DNA of 64,000 bases from Bog-756 sp963704615 (GTDB taxonomy: Bacteria; Actinomycetota; Acidimicrobiia; Acidimicrobiales; RAAP-2): positions 682,001 to 746,000 of the forward strand of contig OY969923.1 of assembly GCA_963704615.1 (NCBI GenBank). Reading direction: 5' to 3'. Of this stretch, positions 43,629 to 53,425 are shown piece by piece. The position numbers and the translations under genes were made by a program. The notes beneath the pieces are model-generated. The model had not been told where the DNA came from, did not search any database, and saw nothing but the letters and a program-made list of their open reading frames with translations. How positions within the stretch are numbered: position 1 is the first letter of the stretch; every line of letters begins with the position of its first letter.

Positions 43629-44099
43629 ATGCCCCGCAAAGGACCCGCTGTTCGCCGCGAACTGATCCCCGACCCGGTGTACCACTCGGTCCTGGTCACC
43701 CAGGTGGTCAACCGGGTGCTGTCCCGGGGCAAGCGCACCCTGGCCGAGCGCATCGTCTACGACGCCTTGTCCGACGTGGCCGACAAGTCGGGCGGCGATC
43801 CGGTGGCGGTGCTGAAGAAGGCGGTCGAGAACACCCGACCCGAGCTCGAGGTCCGCAGCCGCCGGGTGGGTGGCGCCACCTACCAGGTTCCGGTCGAGGT
43901 CCGGCCCCGCCGGGCCACCACGCTGTCCATCCGGTGGCTGGTCGGGTACTCCCAGCAGCGCCGCGAGAAGACCATGGCCGAGCGCCTCTCCAACGAGATC
44001 CGCGACGCGGCCAACGGCATCGGTGCCGCGGCCAAGCGTCGCGAGGACCTGCACAAGATGGCGGAGTCCAACAAGGCCTTCGCCCACTACCGCTGGTAG
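43629..44099 (+). CDS. rpsG: 30S ribosomal protein S7
   Basis: 156 aa. Assembly initiator of the 30S head. Conserved RRVGGATYQVPVEVRPRR and the C-terminal helix SNKAFAHYRW. ATG 43629 lies 1 nt after the rpsL stop region. Often a translational repressor of the str operon in other bacteria. Confidence 0.98.
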   Translation: MPRKGPAVRRELIPDPVYHSVLVTQVVNRVLSRGKRTLAERIVYDALSDVADKSGGDPVAVLKKAVENTRPELEVRSRRVGGATYQVPVEVRPRRATTLSIRWLVGYSQQRREKTMAERLSNEIRDAANGIGAAAKRREDLHKMAESNKAFAHYRW

Positions 44100-44161
44100 G
44101 AGGAGGCCCGAGCGGCCCCCCTGGCAGCACAACACCAGAACTATTCGAGAGTTGATCGACC

Positions 44162-46255
44162 ATGGCTGAAGCAAGCACCCGCCACCATCCGCTGGCCAAG
44201 ACCCGCAACATCGGGATCATGGCCCATATCGACGCGGGCAAAACCACGACCACCGAGCGGATCCTCTACTACACCGGCAAGAACTACAAGATCGGCGAGG
44301 TCCACGAGGGTGCGGCCACCATGGACTGGATGGTCCAGGAGCAGGAGCGGGGGATCACCATCACCTCGGCCGCCACCACCTGCATGTGGCGGGACACGGT
44401 CATCAACATCATCGACACCCCGGGACACGTCGACTTCACCGTCGAGGTGGAGCGCTCGTTGCGGGTGCTCGACGGTGCCGTGGCCGTCTTCGACGCCGTG
44501 GCCGGGGTCGAGCCACAGACCGAAACGGTCTGGCGTCAGGCCAACAAGTACGGAGTTCCCCGGATCTGCTTCATCAACAAGATGGACAGGACCGGCGCCG
44601 ACTTCCAGGGTTGTGTCGACATGATCCGGGACCGGCTCGACGCCCTCCCGGTGGTGGTCCAGCTCCCCATCGGTTCCGAGGGTGGGTATCGGGGCGTGGT
44701 CGACCTGGTGCACATGCGCTCGTTGGTATGGGACGACGGCATGGGCGAGGAGTGGACCGAAGAGGAGATCCCTCCGGCCATGAAGGCTGAGGCCGAGGAC
44801 GCTCGCCATCAGCTCATCGACGTGGTGTCCAACCACGACGACACCATCATGGAGAAGTACCTGAGCGACGAGGAGATCACCGCCGAGGACCTCACCCGGG
44901 CCATTCGCACGGTGACCCTGGGGAGCCACGCCGTCCCCATCCTGTGCGGCTCGGCCTTCAAGAACAAGGGCGTCCAGCCCATGCTCGACGCGGTGGTCGA
45001 CTACCTGCCCAGCCCGCTCGACATCCCCCCCGCGGTGGGCCTGGTCCCCCGCAAGGAAGGGGTGACGGTCGAGCGAGCCCCGGACGACACCGCTCCCTTC
45101 GCCGCCCTGGCCTTCAAGATCATGACCGACCCCTATGTGGGCAAGCTCACCTACCTGCGGGTCTATTCGGGCACCCTGACCAAGGGCTCCGGCGTGATGA
45201 ACTCGACCAAGGACCGCAAGGAGCGGATCGGCCGGATCCTCCAGATGCACGCCAACTCCCGCGAGGATCTCGACGCCACCTATGCCGGCGACATCGTGGC
45301 CGCGGTGGGTCTCAAGCAGACCACCACCGGTGACACCCTCTGTGATACCGACGATCCGGTCGTGTTGGAGTCGCTGACCTTCCCCGAGCCGGTGATCCAT
45401 GTGGCCGTCGAGCCCAAGACCAAGGCCGATCAGGACAAGCTGGGCAAGGCCCTGTTCTCCCTGTCCGAGGAGGACCCGACGTTCCGGGTCCAGTCCGACG
45501 AGGAGACGGGCCAGACCGTCATCTCGGGCATGGGCGAGCTCCACCTCGAGGTGCTGGTCGACCGGATGCTCCGCGAGTTCAATGTGGACGCCAACGTGGG
45601 CAAGCCCCAGGTGGCCTACCGCGAGACCATCCGCAATAAGGTCGAGAAGGTCGAGTACCGCCACGTACGCCAGACCGGCGGCAAGGGCCAGTACGCCCAC
45701 GTGGTGATCACCGTCGAGCCCAATCCGGGCAAGGGCTACGAATTCGTGGACAAGATCACCGGTGGGGTCATCCCCAAGGAGTACATCCCGTCGGTCGACC
45801 ACGGCATGAAGGAGGCGCTGACCGCAGGCGTCCTCGCCGGCTACCCCACGGTCGACGTGAAGGTGACCTTGACCTACGGCTCGTTCCACGATGTCGACTC
45901 CTCGGAGATGGCCTTCAAGATCGCCGGTTCGATGGCCATCAAGAAGGCCGACAACCTTGCTGACCCGGTTCTCCTGGAGCCGGTGATGGCGGTCGAGGTG
46001 ACCACCCCCGAGGACTACATGGGTGACGTGATCGGCGACCTCTCCGCCCGCCGGGGCAAGGTCGAGGGCATGGAGCAGCGAGGCAACAGCCACATCGTTC
46101 GGGCACAGGTACCGCTGAGCGACATGTTCGGCTACGCTACCGACCTGCGCTCGCGCACTCAGGGCCGGGCCACGTACTCGATGCAGTTCCATGCCTACAA
46201 CGAGGTCCCCGAGTCGATCGCCAAGGAGATCATCGCCAAGGCGCGCGGAGAGTAG
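44162..46255 (+). CDS. fusA: Elongation factor G
   Basis: 697 aa translocase GTPase. P-loop AHIDAGKTTTTERILYYTG (G1), RGITITSAATT (switch I), DTPGHVDFTVEVERSLRVLD (G3) and NKMDRTGADF (G4), then domain IV GKGQYAHVVITVEP and domain V with YSMQFHAYNEVP. Single-copy in this window, full length, between rpsG and tuf as in most bacteria. Confidence 0.98.
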   Translation: MAEASTRHHPLAKTRNIGIMAHIDAGKTTTTERILYYTGKNYKIGEVHEGAATMDWMVQEQERGITITSAATTCMWRDTVINIIDTPGHVDFTVEVERSLRVLDGAVAVFDAVAGVEPQTETVWRQANKYGVPRICFINKMDRTGADFQGCVDMIRDRLDALPVVVQLPIGSEGGYRGVVDLVHMRSLVWDDGMGEEWTEEEIPPAMKAEAEDARHQLIDVVSNHDDTIMEKYLSDEEITAEDLTRAIRTVTLGSHAVPILCGSAFKNKGVQPMLDAVVDYLPSPLDIPPAVGLVPRKEGVTVERAPDDTAPFAALAFKIMTDPYVGKLTYLRVYSGTLTKGSGVMNSTKDRKERIGRILQMHANSREDLDATYAGDIVAAVGLKQTTTGDTLCDTDDPVVLESLTFPEPVIHVAVEPKTKADQDKLGKALFSLSEEDPTFRVQSDEETGQTVISGMGELHLEVLVDRMLREFNVDANVGKPQVAYRETIRNKVEKVEYRHVRQTGGKGQYAHVVITVEPNPGKGYEFVDKITGGVIPKEYIPSVDHGMKEALTAGVLAGYPTVDVKVTLTYGSFHDVDSSEMAFKIAGSMAIKKADNLADPVLLEPVMAVEVTTPEDYMGDVIGDLSARRGKVEGMEQRGNSHIVRAQVPLSDMFGYATDLRSRTQGRATYSMQFHAYNEVPESIAKEIIAKARGE

Positions 46256-46447
46256 GCGGCGCCGATCCGGGAAGGTCCGGAGATCGCAGGCGCATCACCC
46301 AGTTCAGCACCGCAGTTTGCATCGAGAACAGTCACACCAAGCAGTCAACGCAGTACCACCGATACACGAGGAATGACGACAGGCATCCGTCTGCGTCGTG
46401 GCGGGCCCGAGGGGGTTCCGCCCGAGATCAGGAGCATTACCCCAGCC

Positions 46448-47635
<1,188 letters not shown>

Positions 47636-47675
47636 CCCCGCACCCCGTCAACCACCAGGGAAGGACGCCGCACCC

Positions 47676-48005
47676 ATGGCCGCAGAGGGCCCCCGTCAGA
47701 AGATCAGGATCCGCCTGAAGGCCTACGATCACGAGATCCTGGACCAGTCCACGGAGAAGATCGTCCAAACCGTGCTCCGCACCCAGGCCAAGGTGCTGGG
47801 GCCGGTGCCCCTGCCGACGGAGAAGCACCGCTATACGGTGGTCCGCTCGCCCCACAAGTACAAGGACAGCCGCGAGCACTTCGAGATGCGGGTGCACAAG
47901 CGCCTGGTGGACATCGTGGAGCACACCCCAAAGACGGTGGATTCCCTGCAGAGGCTGGATCTCCCCGCCGGGGTGGACATCGAGATCAAGATCCAGACCG
48001 TTTAG
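47676..48005 (+). CDS. rpsJ: 30S ribosomal protein S10 (NusE)
   Basis: 109 aa. Part of the 30S head and, as NusE, of antitermination complexes with NusB and of NusG-ribosome coupling. Conserved QKIRIRLKAYDHEILDQS, VRSPHKYKDSREHFEMR and the C-terminal LPAGVDIEIKI. It lies 40 nt after tuf, and a terminator hairpin plus a fresh promoter separate it from rplC, so it behaves as the last gene of the str operon here. Confidence 0.98.
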   Translation: MAAEGPRQKIRIRLKAYDHEILDQSTEKIVQTVLRTQAKVLGPVPLPTEKHRYTVVRSPHKYKDSREHFEMRVHKRLVDIVEHTPKTVDSLQRLDLPAGVDIEIKIQTV

Positions 48006-48009
48006 GTCC

Positions 48010-48028
48010 CGGCGGCCGGACGCCGCCG
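48010..48028 (+). terminator. Hairpin after rpsJ
   Basis: CGGCGGC pairs with GCCGCCG around CGGAC, 4 nt after the rpsJ stop. It abuts the -35 of the next promoter. Confidence 0.55.
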
Positions 48029-48057
48029 TTGTGCCCCTGACCTGGATGGTATATAGT
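48029..48057 (+). promoter_or_regulatory. rplC (S10-spc) promoter, TTGTGC-17-TATAGT
   Basis: -35 TTGTGC (48029-48034) and -10 TATAGT (48052-48057) with 17-nt spacing, starting right after the rpsJ hairpin. Confidence 0.72.
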
Positions 48058-48063
48058 CGCCGG

Positions 48064-48320
48064 TCGGCCCGGTTTCGGGTCATACATCGTGAGTTGGACG
48101 TGTCCGAGCGCCCGTGGGTCGTCCCCGGGGACCTTGGACCAAACCTGGCGAGCGCTCCGCTCGGGACCTTCCGAGCGGAGCGTCTGCGTGCAAGCCGGGT
48201 CGGTCGGAGCCGGCCGTGGCCCACGTGGGACGAGAACAGTGAAGGTCGAGCAGTGCGGCAGGAACCGTTCGACGCCGGCCGGCGTCGAACGGAGTCAGGA
48301 ATCGAGATGGAGAAGCTCCA
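48064..48320 (+). promoter_or_regulatory. ~257-nt leader of the rplC operon with two perfect 12-bp hairpins
   Basis: Hairpin A: CGCTCCGCTCGG (48153-48164) with CCGAGCGGAGCG (48171-48182) around GACCTT. Hairpin B: a 28-nt perfect palindrome at 48265-48292 that folds into a 12-bp stem with a GGCC loop, 28 nt before the rplC GTG. No open reading frame with coding character was seen. An autoregulatory ribosomal-protein leader is the likely function, by analogy with S10 leaders bound by L4; the ligand is unknown. Confidence 0.55.
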
Positions 48321-48980
48321 GTGGCCACCAAGGCGATCGTGGGCGAAAAGGTCGGAATGACCCAGATCTGGGACGACCAACACCGGGCCATACCGGTGAC
48401 GGTGGTGCGCGTCCCGCCGGTCCGGGTGGTCCAGGTCAAGACCCCCGAGAACGAGGGCTATTGGGCCCTGCAGGTGACCTGGGGGGTTCGCCGGTCCTCC
48501 ACACTGACCAAGCCGGAGCGGGGGCACTTCGACAGGGCGGGCGTCGACCCCGGCGGCCGGCTGGTGGAGCTCCGGGTGGACGACGCGTCGGACTACGAGG
48601 TGGGTCAGCAGCTGACCGCCGATCTCCTGGCCGCCGGCGAGTTGGTCGATGCCACCGCGGTGTCCAAGGGCAAGGGTTTCACCGGCGCCATGAAGCGTCA
48701 CAACTTCAAGGGTCAGGGTGCCTCGCACGGTAATCACAAGAAGCACCGGTCCCCGGGGTCGATCGGGGCCTGTGCCACACCCTCCCGGGTGTTCAAGGGG
48801 ACCCGGATGGCCGGGCGGAGCGGTGGCCGGCAGGTGACCACCCTCAATCTGGAGATCATCCAGGCCGATCCGGAGCGGGAGCTGATCCTGGTCAAGGGGG
48901 CCGTGCCCGGCCCGAGGGGCGGCATCGTGGTCCTCCGCGACGCGATCAAGGCGCCCCTGGTCAAGGGGGCGAGCTCGTGA
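48321..48980 (+). CDS. rplC: 50S ribosomal protein L3
   Basis: 219 aa. It starts at GTG (MATKAIVGEKVGMTQIWDD). The extension reaching the peptidyl-transferase centre is KRHNFKGQGASHGNHKKHR, with the typical GRSGGRQVTTLNLEI. First gene behind the hairpin leader. The stop overlaps the rplD GTG by 4 nt. Confidence 0.97.
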   Translation: MATKAIVGEKVGMTQIWDDQHRAIPVTVVRVPPVRVVQVKTPENEGYWALQVTWGVRRSSTLTKPERGHFDRAGVDPGGRLVELRVDDASDYEVGQQLTADLLAAGELVDATAVSKGKGFTGAMKRHNFKGQGASHGNHKKHRSPGSIGACATPSRVFKGTRMAGRSGGRQVTTLNLEIIQADPERELILVKGAVPGPRGGIVVLRDAIKAPLVKGASS

Positions 48981-49852
48981 CCGAGGACACCGTGACCATC
49001 GACCTCGAGACGGCGACCCCGGCCGCCATCCGGCGATTCCTGCGGCCGGTCCCCGAGACCCGCACCGTCACCCGGCGCTCGCCCGACGGTGCCGACCTCG
49101 GCGACGTGGAGCTCGACCCCGACCTCTTCGGCATCGAGCCCAATCAGGCGGTGCTCCACCAGGTGGTGACCGCCCAGCTGGCGGCGGCCCGCTCGGGGAC
49201 CCAGTCGACCAAGACCCGGGCCGAGGTGCGTGGCGGCGGCGCCAAGCCGTTCCGACAGAAGGGAACCGGCCGGGCCCGTCAGGGTTCGACCCGCTCGCCC
49301 CAGTGGGTCGGCGGTGGCGTCGCCCTCGGTCCCAAGCCCCGCTCCTACGCCCAGAAGACACCCAAGAAGATGATCCAACTGGCGTTGCGCTCCGCCCTGT
49401 CCGATCGTGCCGCCCAGCACCGGGTGGCCCTCATCGACGCCTGGGCCTTCGACGAGCCGAGCACCAAGGCCGGCATCGCCTCCTTGGAGGCGCTCGGGTT
49501 GTCGGGTCGGGTTCTGGTGGTGTTGGGCGAGGAGGACGGCTACGCCGACCGCTCGTTCGCCAACCTCACCGAGATCCAGACCATCATCGCCGGCGAGCTC
49601 AACGCCTACGACATCCTGGTCAACGACTGGCTGGTGTTCACCGACGAGACCCTTCCCGGCACCAGCGTGGATGTGGCTCCCGATGAAGCGGCGGGGCCCG
49701 AGGTCAACGACGGCGGTGATCAGGCCGAGAGCACCGACGACACCGAGGCGGCGGCCACCGAGGACAGCACGGTGGACAGCACCGACACCGAGGACACCGA
49801 GGCGGCGGACAGCACCGAGGACAGTACCGAGGAGGAGGCAACCGGGTCATGA
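48977..49852 (+). CDS. rplD: 50S ribosomal protein L4 with long acidic tail
   Basis: 291 aa against a usual 200-220. Core L4 runs from about residue 40 to 225 (FGIEPNQAVLHQVVTAQLAA; tunnel loop GGGAKPFRQKGTGRARQGST; DILVNDWLVFTDE). An N-terminal addition of about 35 residues precedes it. Residues 228-291 are Asp/Glu/Thr/Ser low complexity with repeated DSTED-type units. GTG 48977 overlaps the rplC stop, and its own stop overlaps the rplW ATG by 4 nt. L4 is the usual autoregulator of S10 operons. Confidence 0.96.
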   Translation: MTEDTVTIDLETATPAAIRRFLRPVPETRTVTRRSPDGADLGDVELDPDLFGIEPNQAVLHQVVTAQLAAARSGTQSTKTRAEVRGGGAKPFRQKGTGRARQGSTRSPQWVGGGVALGPKPRSYAQKTPKKMIQLALRSALSDRAAQHRVALIDAWAFDEPSTKAGIASLEALGLSGRVLVVLGEEDGYADRSFANLTEIQTIIAGELNAYDILVNDWLVFTDETLPGTSVDVAPDEAAGPEVNDGGDQAESTDDTEAAATEDSTVDSTDTEDTEAADSTEDSTEEEATGS

Positions 49853-50139
49853 GGGATCCCCACAACGTCCTGATCCGGCCGGTGGTGTCGGAGAAGTCCT
49901 ATGCCCTGATGGACAACAACGTCTATGTGTTCGTGGTCGACCCGTCGGCCACCAAGATCGACGTGCGCCGTGCCGTCGAGCAGGCCTTCAACGTGCGGGT
50001 GGACAGCGTCAACACCCTCAACCGGAAGGGCAAGGCCAAGCTCAACCGCAAGACCAACTCGCTGGGCCACCGCTCCGACACCAAGCGGGCCATCGTCACC
50101 CTCCACCGGGGTGACTCGATCGATCTGTTCGAGAACTGA
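49849..50139 (+). CDS. rplW: 50S ribosomal protein L23
   Basis: 96 aa. Tunnel-exit protein that docks trigger factor and SRP. Typical VLIRPVVSEKSYALMDNNVY and KTNSLGHRSDTKRAIV. The ATG overlaps the rplD stop (ATGA). Unlike its neighbours L4, L22 and L29, it carries no acidic extension. Confidence 0.97.
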   Translation: MRDPHNVLIRPVVSEKSYALMDNNVYVFVVDPSATKIDVRRAVEQAFNVRVDSVNTLNRKGKAKLNRKTNSLGHRSDTKRAIVTLHRGDSIDLFEN

Positions 50140-50156
50140 GCCACCGGGACCAGACC

Positions 50157-50993
50157 ATGCCACTTCGCTCACGCAAACCCACCAGCGCCGGCCGGCGCTT
50201 CCAGACCGTCTCGGACTTCGCCGAGATCACCCGAGACCGCCCCGAAAAGTCGCTGCTGGCCCCCAAGCCGTCCACCGGTGGCCGCAATGCCCACGGTCGC
50301 AAGACCTCCCGCCACCGGGGTGGCGGCCACAAGCAGCAGTACCGGATCATCGACTTCAAGCGGAACAAGGACGGCGTGCCGGCCAAGGTCGCCGCCATCG
50401 AGTACGACCCCAACCGCAATGCCCGGATCGCCCTGCTCCACTACCTCGACGGCGAGAAGCGCTACATCCTGGCCCCGGCCCAGATCGAGGTGGGAGACCG
50501 CCTCCAGTCCGGTCAGGGTGCCGAGATCCGGGCCGGCAACGCTCTGCCGCTTCGGTTCATCCCCGTCGGCTCGGTGATCCACAACGTCGAGTTGCGCCCG
50601 GGGGCGGGCGGAAAGCTGGCCCGGGGGGCGGGGATGAGTGTGCAACTGGTGGCCAAGGAGGGGGCGTTCGCCACCCTCCGGCTTCCCTCCACCGAGATGC
50701 GACGGGTGCCCATCGACTGCCGGGCCACCCTGGGCACCGTGGGCAACTCCGAGGCCGAGTTGGTCAAGATCGGCAAGGCGGGGCGGAACCGCTGGAAGGG
50801 CGTCCGTCCCCAGACCCGGGGGGTGGCCATGAACCCGGTCGACCATCCGCTGGGCGGGGGCGAGGGCAAGAGCTCCGGCGGTCGCCATCCGGTGTCGCCC
50901 TGGGGCCAGCCCGAGGGGCGCACCCGGGCTCGCAACAAGGATTCCGACTCCATGATCGTCCGCCGGCGCCGCACCCGCGGGGCCCGACGGTAG
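50157..50993 (+). CDS. rplB: 50S ribosomal protein L2
   Basis: 278 aa. rRNA-binding protein needed for peptidyl-transferase assembly. The conserved loop VAMNPVDHPLGGGEGKSSGG contains the key histidine. KTSRHRGGGHKQQYRIIDF is typical of the N-terminal region. It lies 17 nt after rplW. Confidence 0.98.
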   Translation: MPLRSRKPTSAGRRFQTVSDFAEITRDRPEKSLLAPKPSTGGRNAHGRKTSRHRGGGHKQQYRIIDFKRNKDGVPAKVAAIEYDPNRNARIALLHYLDGEKRYILAPAQIEVGDRLQSGQGAEIRAGNALPLRFIPVGSVIHNVELRPGAGGKLARGAGMSVQLVAKEGAFATLRLPSTEMRRVPIDCRATLGTVGNSEAELVKIGKAGRNRWKGVRPQTRGVAMNPVDHPLGGGEGKSSGGRHPVSPWGQPEGRTRARNKDSDSMIVRRRRTRGARR

Positions 50994-51014
50994 GGAAGAC
51001 AGAGGGAACTCGCC

Positions 51015-51293
51015 ATGCCTCGTAGCCTCAAGAAGGGTCCGTTCGTCGACGACCATCTGCTCAAGAAGGTCGACACGCTCAACGCGGCCGGTGACAAGAA
51101 GGTCATCAAGACCTGGTCTCGCCGCTCCACGATCATTCCCGACATGGTCGGCCACACCATCGCCGTCCACGACGGACGCAAGCACATCCCGGTCTATGTG
51201 ACCGAGTCGATGGTCGGCCACAAGCTGGGCGAGTTCGCGCCGACCCGTACCTTCAAGTTCCATGCCGGCCAAGAGCGGGCGGGGAGGCGCTGA
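51015..51293 (+). CDS. rpsS: 30S ribosomal protein S19
   Basis: 92 aa. PRSLKKGPFVDDHLLKKVD, TWSRRSTIIPDMVGHTIAV and VGHKLGEFAPTRTF are fully typical. It lies 21 nt after rplB. The rplV GTG begins 1 nt after the stop. Confidence 0.98.
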   Translation: MPRSLKKGPFVDDHLLKKVDTLNAAGDKKVIKTWSRRSTIIPDMVGHTIAVHDGRKHIPVYVTESMVGHKLGEFAPTRTFKFHAGQERAGRR

Positions 51294-51294
51294 C

Positions 51295-52017
51295 GTGCCC
51301 GGTGTGAAGACCAACGAGCGCCCCGGAACCCGGGCCGTCCTCCGCCACAGCCGGGTGTCGGCCACCAAGGTGCGTCAGGTGCTCGACCTGATCCGGGGCC
51401 AGGACGTCGACCGGGCCGCCGAGACCCTCTCGCTGGGCGATCGCGAGGCGGCGGTGATCGTGGGCAAGGTGCTGGCCTCGGCGGTGGCCAACGCGGTCCA
51501 CAACGACGGGTTGGACGCCGAGGAGCTCTACGTGTCGGCCTGCTATGCCGACGAGGGCAGCACCCTCAAGCGGTGGCGCCCCCGAGCACGGGGGCGGGCC
51601 ACCCGCATCCGCAAACGGACCTCCCACATCACCGTCATCGTCAGCCGCATGCCCGAGGAACGGATCGCCCGGCGCCGGGCTCAGCAGGCAGCCGGCACCA
51701 CCCAGCGGTCGCGTCGGGTGGCCGGATCGCGCCGCCGCCAGCGGGCCCAGTCGACCACGCCCGAGACGATAGACACCGGAGGCGACACCGGGGCCGAAGC
51801 CTGGCCGGAGGACGCCGTTCACGCCGACGACGTGGTCACCGAAACCGAGGCCGGCCCGCTGGAGTCCGAAGACTTCGACGGGGGGGACGACGTCGACACC
51901 GATGCCGACGACGCCGAGGACACCGCCGACACCGATGTGGAGATGAACGACAGCGTGGAAACAGACGACGAAACAGACGAGACAGACGGCGATCCCGCCG
52001 AGGAGAAGGGCAACTAG
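51295..52017 (+). CDS. rplV: 50S ribosomal protein L22 with basic-then-acidic extension
   Basis: 240 aa, about double the usual 110-120. The core is residues 1-119 (VSATKVRQVLDLIRGQDVDR; tunnel beta-hairpin around KRWRPRARGRATRIRKRTSH). Residues 120-152 are strongly basic (ARRRAQQAAGTTQRSRR, SRRRQRAQ), then 153-240 are Asp/Glu/Thr-rich (EDFDGGDDVDTDADDAED). The GTG start is supported by GGGGAGG 7 nt upstream. The stop is immediately followed by the rpsC ATG. Confidence 0.96.
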   Translation: MPGVKTNERPGTRAVLRHSRVSATKVRQVLDLIRGQDVDRAAETLSLGDREAAVIVGKVLASAVANAVHNDGLDAEELYVSACYADEGSTLKRWRPRARGRATRIRKRTSHITVIVSRMPEERIARRRAQQAAGTTQRSRRVAGSRRRQRAQSTTPETIDTGGDTGAEAWPEDAVHADDVVTETEAGPLESEDFDGGDDVDTDADDAEDTADTDVEMNDSVETDDETDETDGDPAEEKGN

Positions 52018-52986
52018 ATGGGCCAGAAGGTCAACCCCTACGGGTTTCGGCTCGGCGTCACCACCGACTGGAAGTCGCGCTGGTTCGAAGAGCGCAACTA
52101 CCAGAACTGTGTGATCGAGGACTGGGAGATCCGCGACTACCTGATGAGCCAGCTCGAGTCGGCCGCGGTCAGCCGCATCGAGATCGAGCGCACCCGGGAC
52201 CGGCTGCGGGTGGACATCCATACGGCCCGCCCGGGCATCGTCATCGGCCGACGGGGGGCCGAGGCCGACCGGCTCAAGAAGCGGATCGAGGAGATCACCG
52301 GCCTCAACAACCGGATCCAGCTCAACATCCAAGAGATCAAGCAGCCCGAGCTCGACGCCGCCCTGATCGCCCAGGGGATCTGCGACCAGTTGGCCCGCCG
52401 GGTGGCCTTCCGACGGGCCATGAAGCGCTCGATCCAGACCGTGCAGAAGGCCGGCGCCCTCGGGGTCCGGGTCCAGTGCTCGGGTCGCCTGGGCGGGTCG
52501 GAGATGTCCCGCAAGGAGTCCTACCGCGAAGGCCGGGTCCCGCTGCACACCCTGCGGGCCGACATCGACTACGGCTTCCGTGAGGCCAAGACCACCTTCG
52601 GGCGGATCGGGGTCAAGGTGTGGATCTACAAGGGCGACATCCTCCCCTACAAGATATCCACCGAGGACAAGATCACCCGCGAGGCGGCCATGGCGGTGGG
52701 CGAGACGTCCGGCCAGGGCGGCGACGCCCCGCGCCGACTGATCACCGCGGGCGGCGGGCGCCGCCGAGCCGAGCAGGGAGCACCGGGCAGCGTGGTCACC
52801 GTGGACGCCGAGTCCGGCGGCGAGACCGAGATCCCCGATGGCCTGGTCGATCGGTCCACGGCCGACATCGCCGCCCCCCCGGCGGTCCCCGACGAGCTCG
52901 AGCGCATCCTCACCGAGGACGAGGAGATCGAGCGGCGGACCCGCGAGCACCACGAGACACCCCACTTCCGCAAGGAGGTCGACTGA
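52018..52986 (+). CDS. rpsC: 30S ribosomal protein S3 with C-terminal extension
   Basis: 322 aa against a usual 210-275. KH domain motif RPGIVIGRRGAEADRLKKRI, and core motifs GRLGGSEMSRKESYREGRVP and KVWIYKGDILPYKI. After about residue 225 comes a Gly/Arg/Ala-rich then acidic tail (SGQGGDAPRR; AVPDELERILTEDEEIERR) of about 95 residues. It starts directly at the rplV stop. Confidence 0.96.
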   Translation: MGQKVNPYGFRLGVTTDWKSRWFEERNYQNCVIEDWEIRDYLMSQLESAAVSRIEIERTRDRLRVDIHTARPGIVIGRRGAEADRLKKRIEEITGLNNRIQLNIQEIKQPELDAALIAQGICDQLARRVAFRRAMKRSIQTVQKAGALGVRVQCSGRLGGSEMSRKESYREGRVPLHTLRADIDYGFREAKTTFGRIGVKVWIYKGDILPYKISTEDKITREAAMAVGETSGQGGDAPRRLITAGGGRRRAEQGAPGSVVTVDAESGGETEIPDGLVDRSTADIAAPPAVPDELERILTEDEEIERRTREHHETPHFRKEVD

Positions 52987-52987
52987 G

Positions 52988-53425
52988 GTGTTGATGCCCC
53001 GGAAGGTCAAGCACCGCAAGCAGCAGCGGGGCCGGATGTCGGGTAAGGCCAAGGGCGGCACCGAGGTCACCTTCGGCGACTTCGGCATCCAGGCCATGGA
53101 GCCGGCCTGGCTCACCGCCCGCCAGATCGAGGCGGCCCGGATCGCCATGACCCGTCACGTGAAGCGGGGCGGCAAGGTGTGGATCCGGGTGTTCCCCGAC
53201 CGCCCGGTGACCCAGAAGCCCGCCGAGACCCGCATGGGCTCGGGCAAGGGGAACCCCGAGCACTGGGTGGCCGTGGTCAAGCCCGGACGCGTCCTGTTCG
53301 AGCTGGCCGGCGTCGAGCCCGAGTTGGCCCGCGAGGCCATGGACCGGGCCATCCAGAAGCTCCCGTTCAAGGCCCGCTTCGTGATCCGGCCCGGAACCCA
53401 CGGCACCCCGGAGGTGCAGGTCTGA
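52988..53425 (+). CDS. rplP: 50S ribosomal protein L16
   Basis: 145 aa with the normal N-terminus MLMPRKVKHRKQQRGRMSGK when read from GTG 52988. KGGTEVTFGDFGIQAMEPAW and RMGSGKGNPEHWVAVVKPGR are conserved. Binds near the A-site tRNA. No extension, unlike its neighbours S3 and L29. The stop overlaps the rpmC ATG by 1 nt. Confidence 0.97.
   Translation: MLMPRKVKHRKQQRGRMSGKAKGGTEVTFGDFGIQAMEPAWLTARQIEAARIAMTRHVKRGGKVWIRVFPDRPVTQKPAETRMGSGKGNPEHWVAVVKPGRVLFELAGVEPELAREAMDRAIQKLPFKARFVIRPGTHGTPEVQV

Noticed and set aside
46373..46447. Upstream in-frame ATG 46373 as the EF-Tu start
   Set aside because: It adds 25 residues not found in EF-Tu; the canonical N-terminus begins at 46448.
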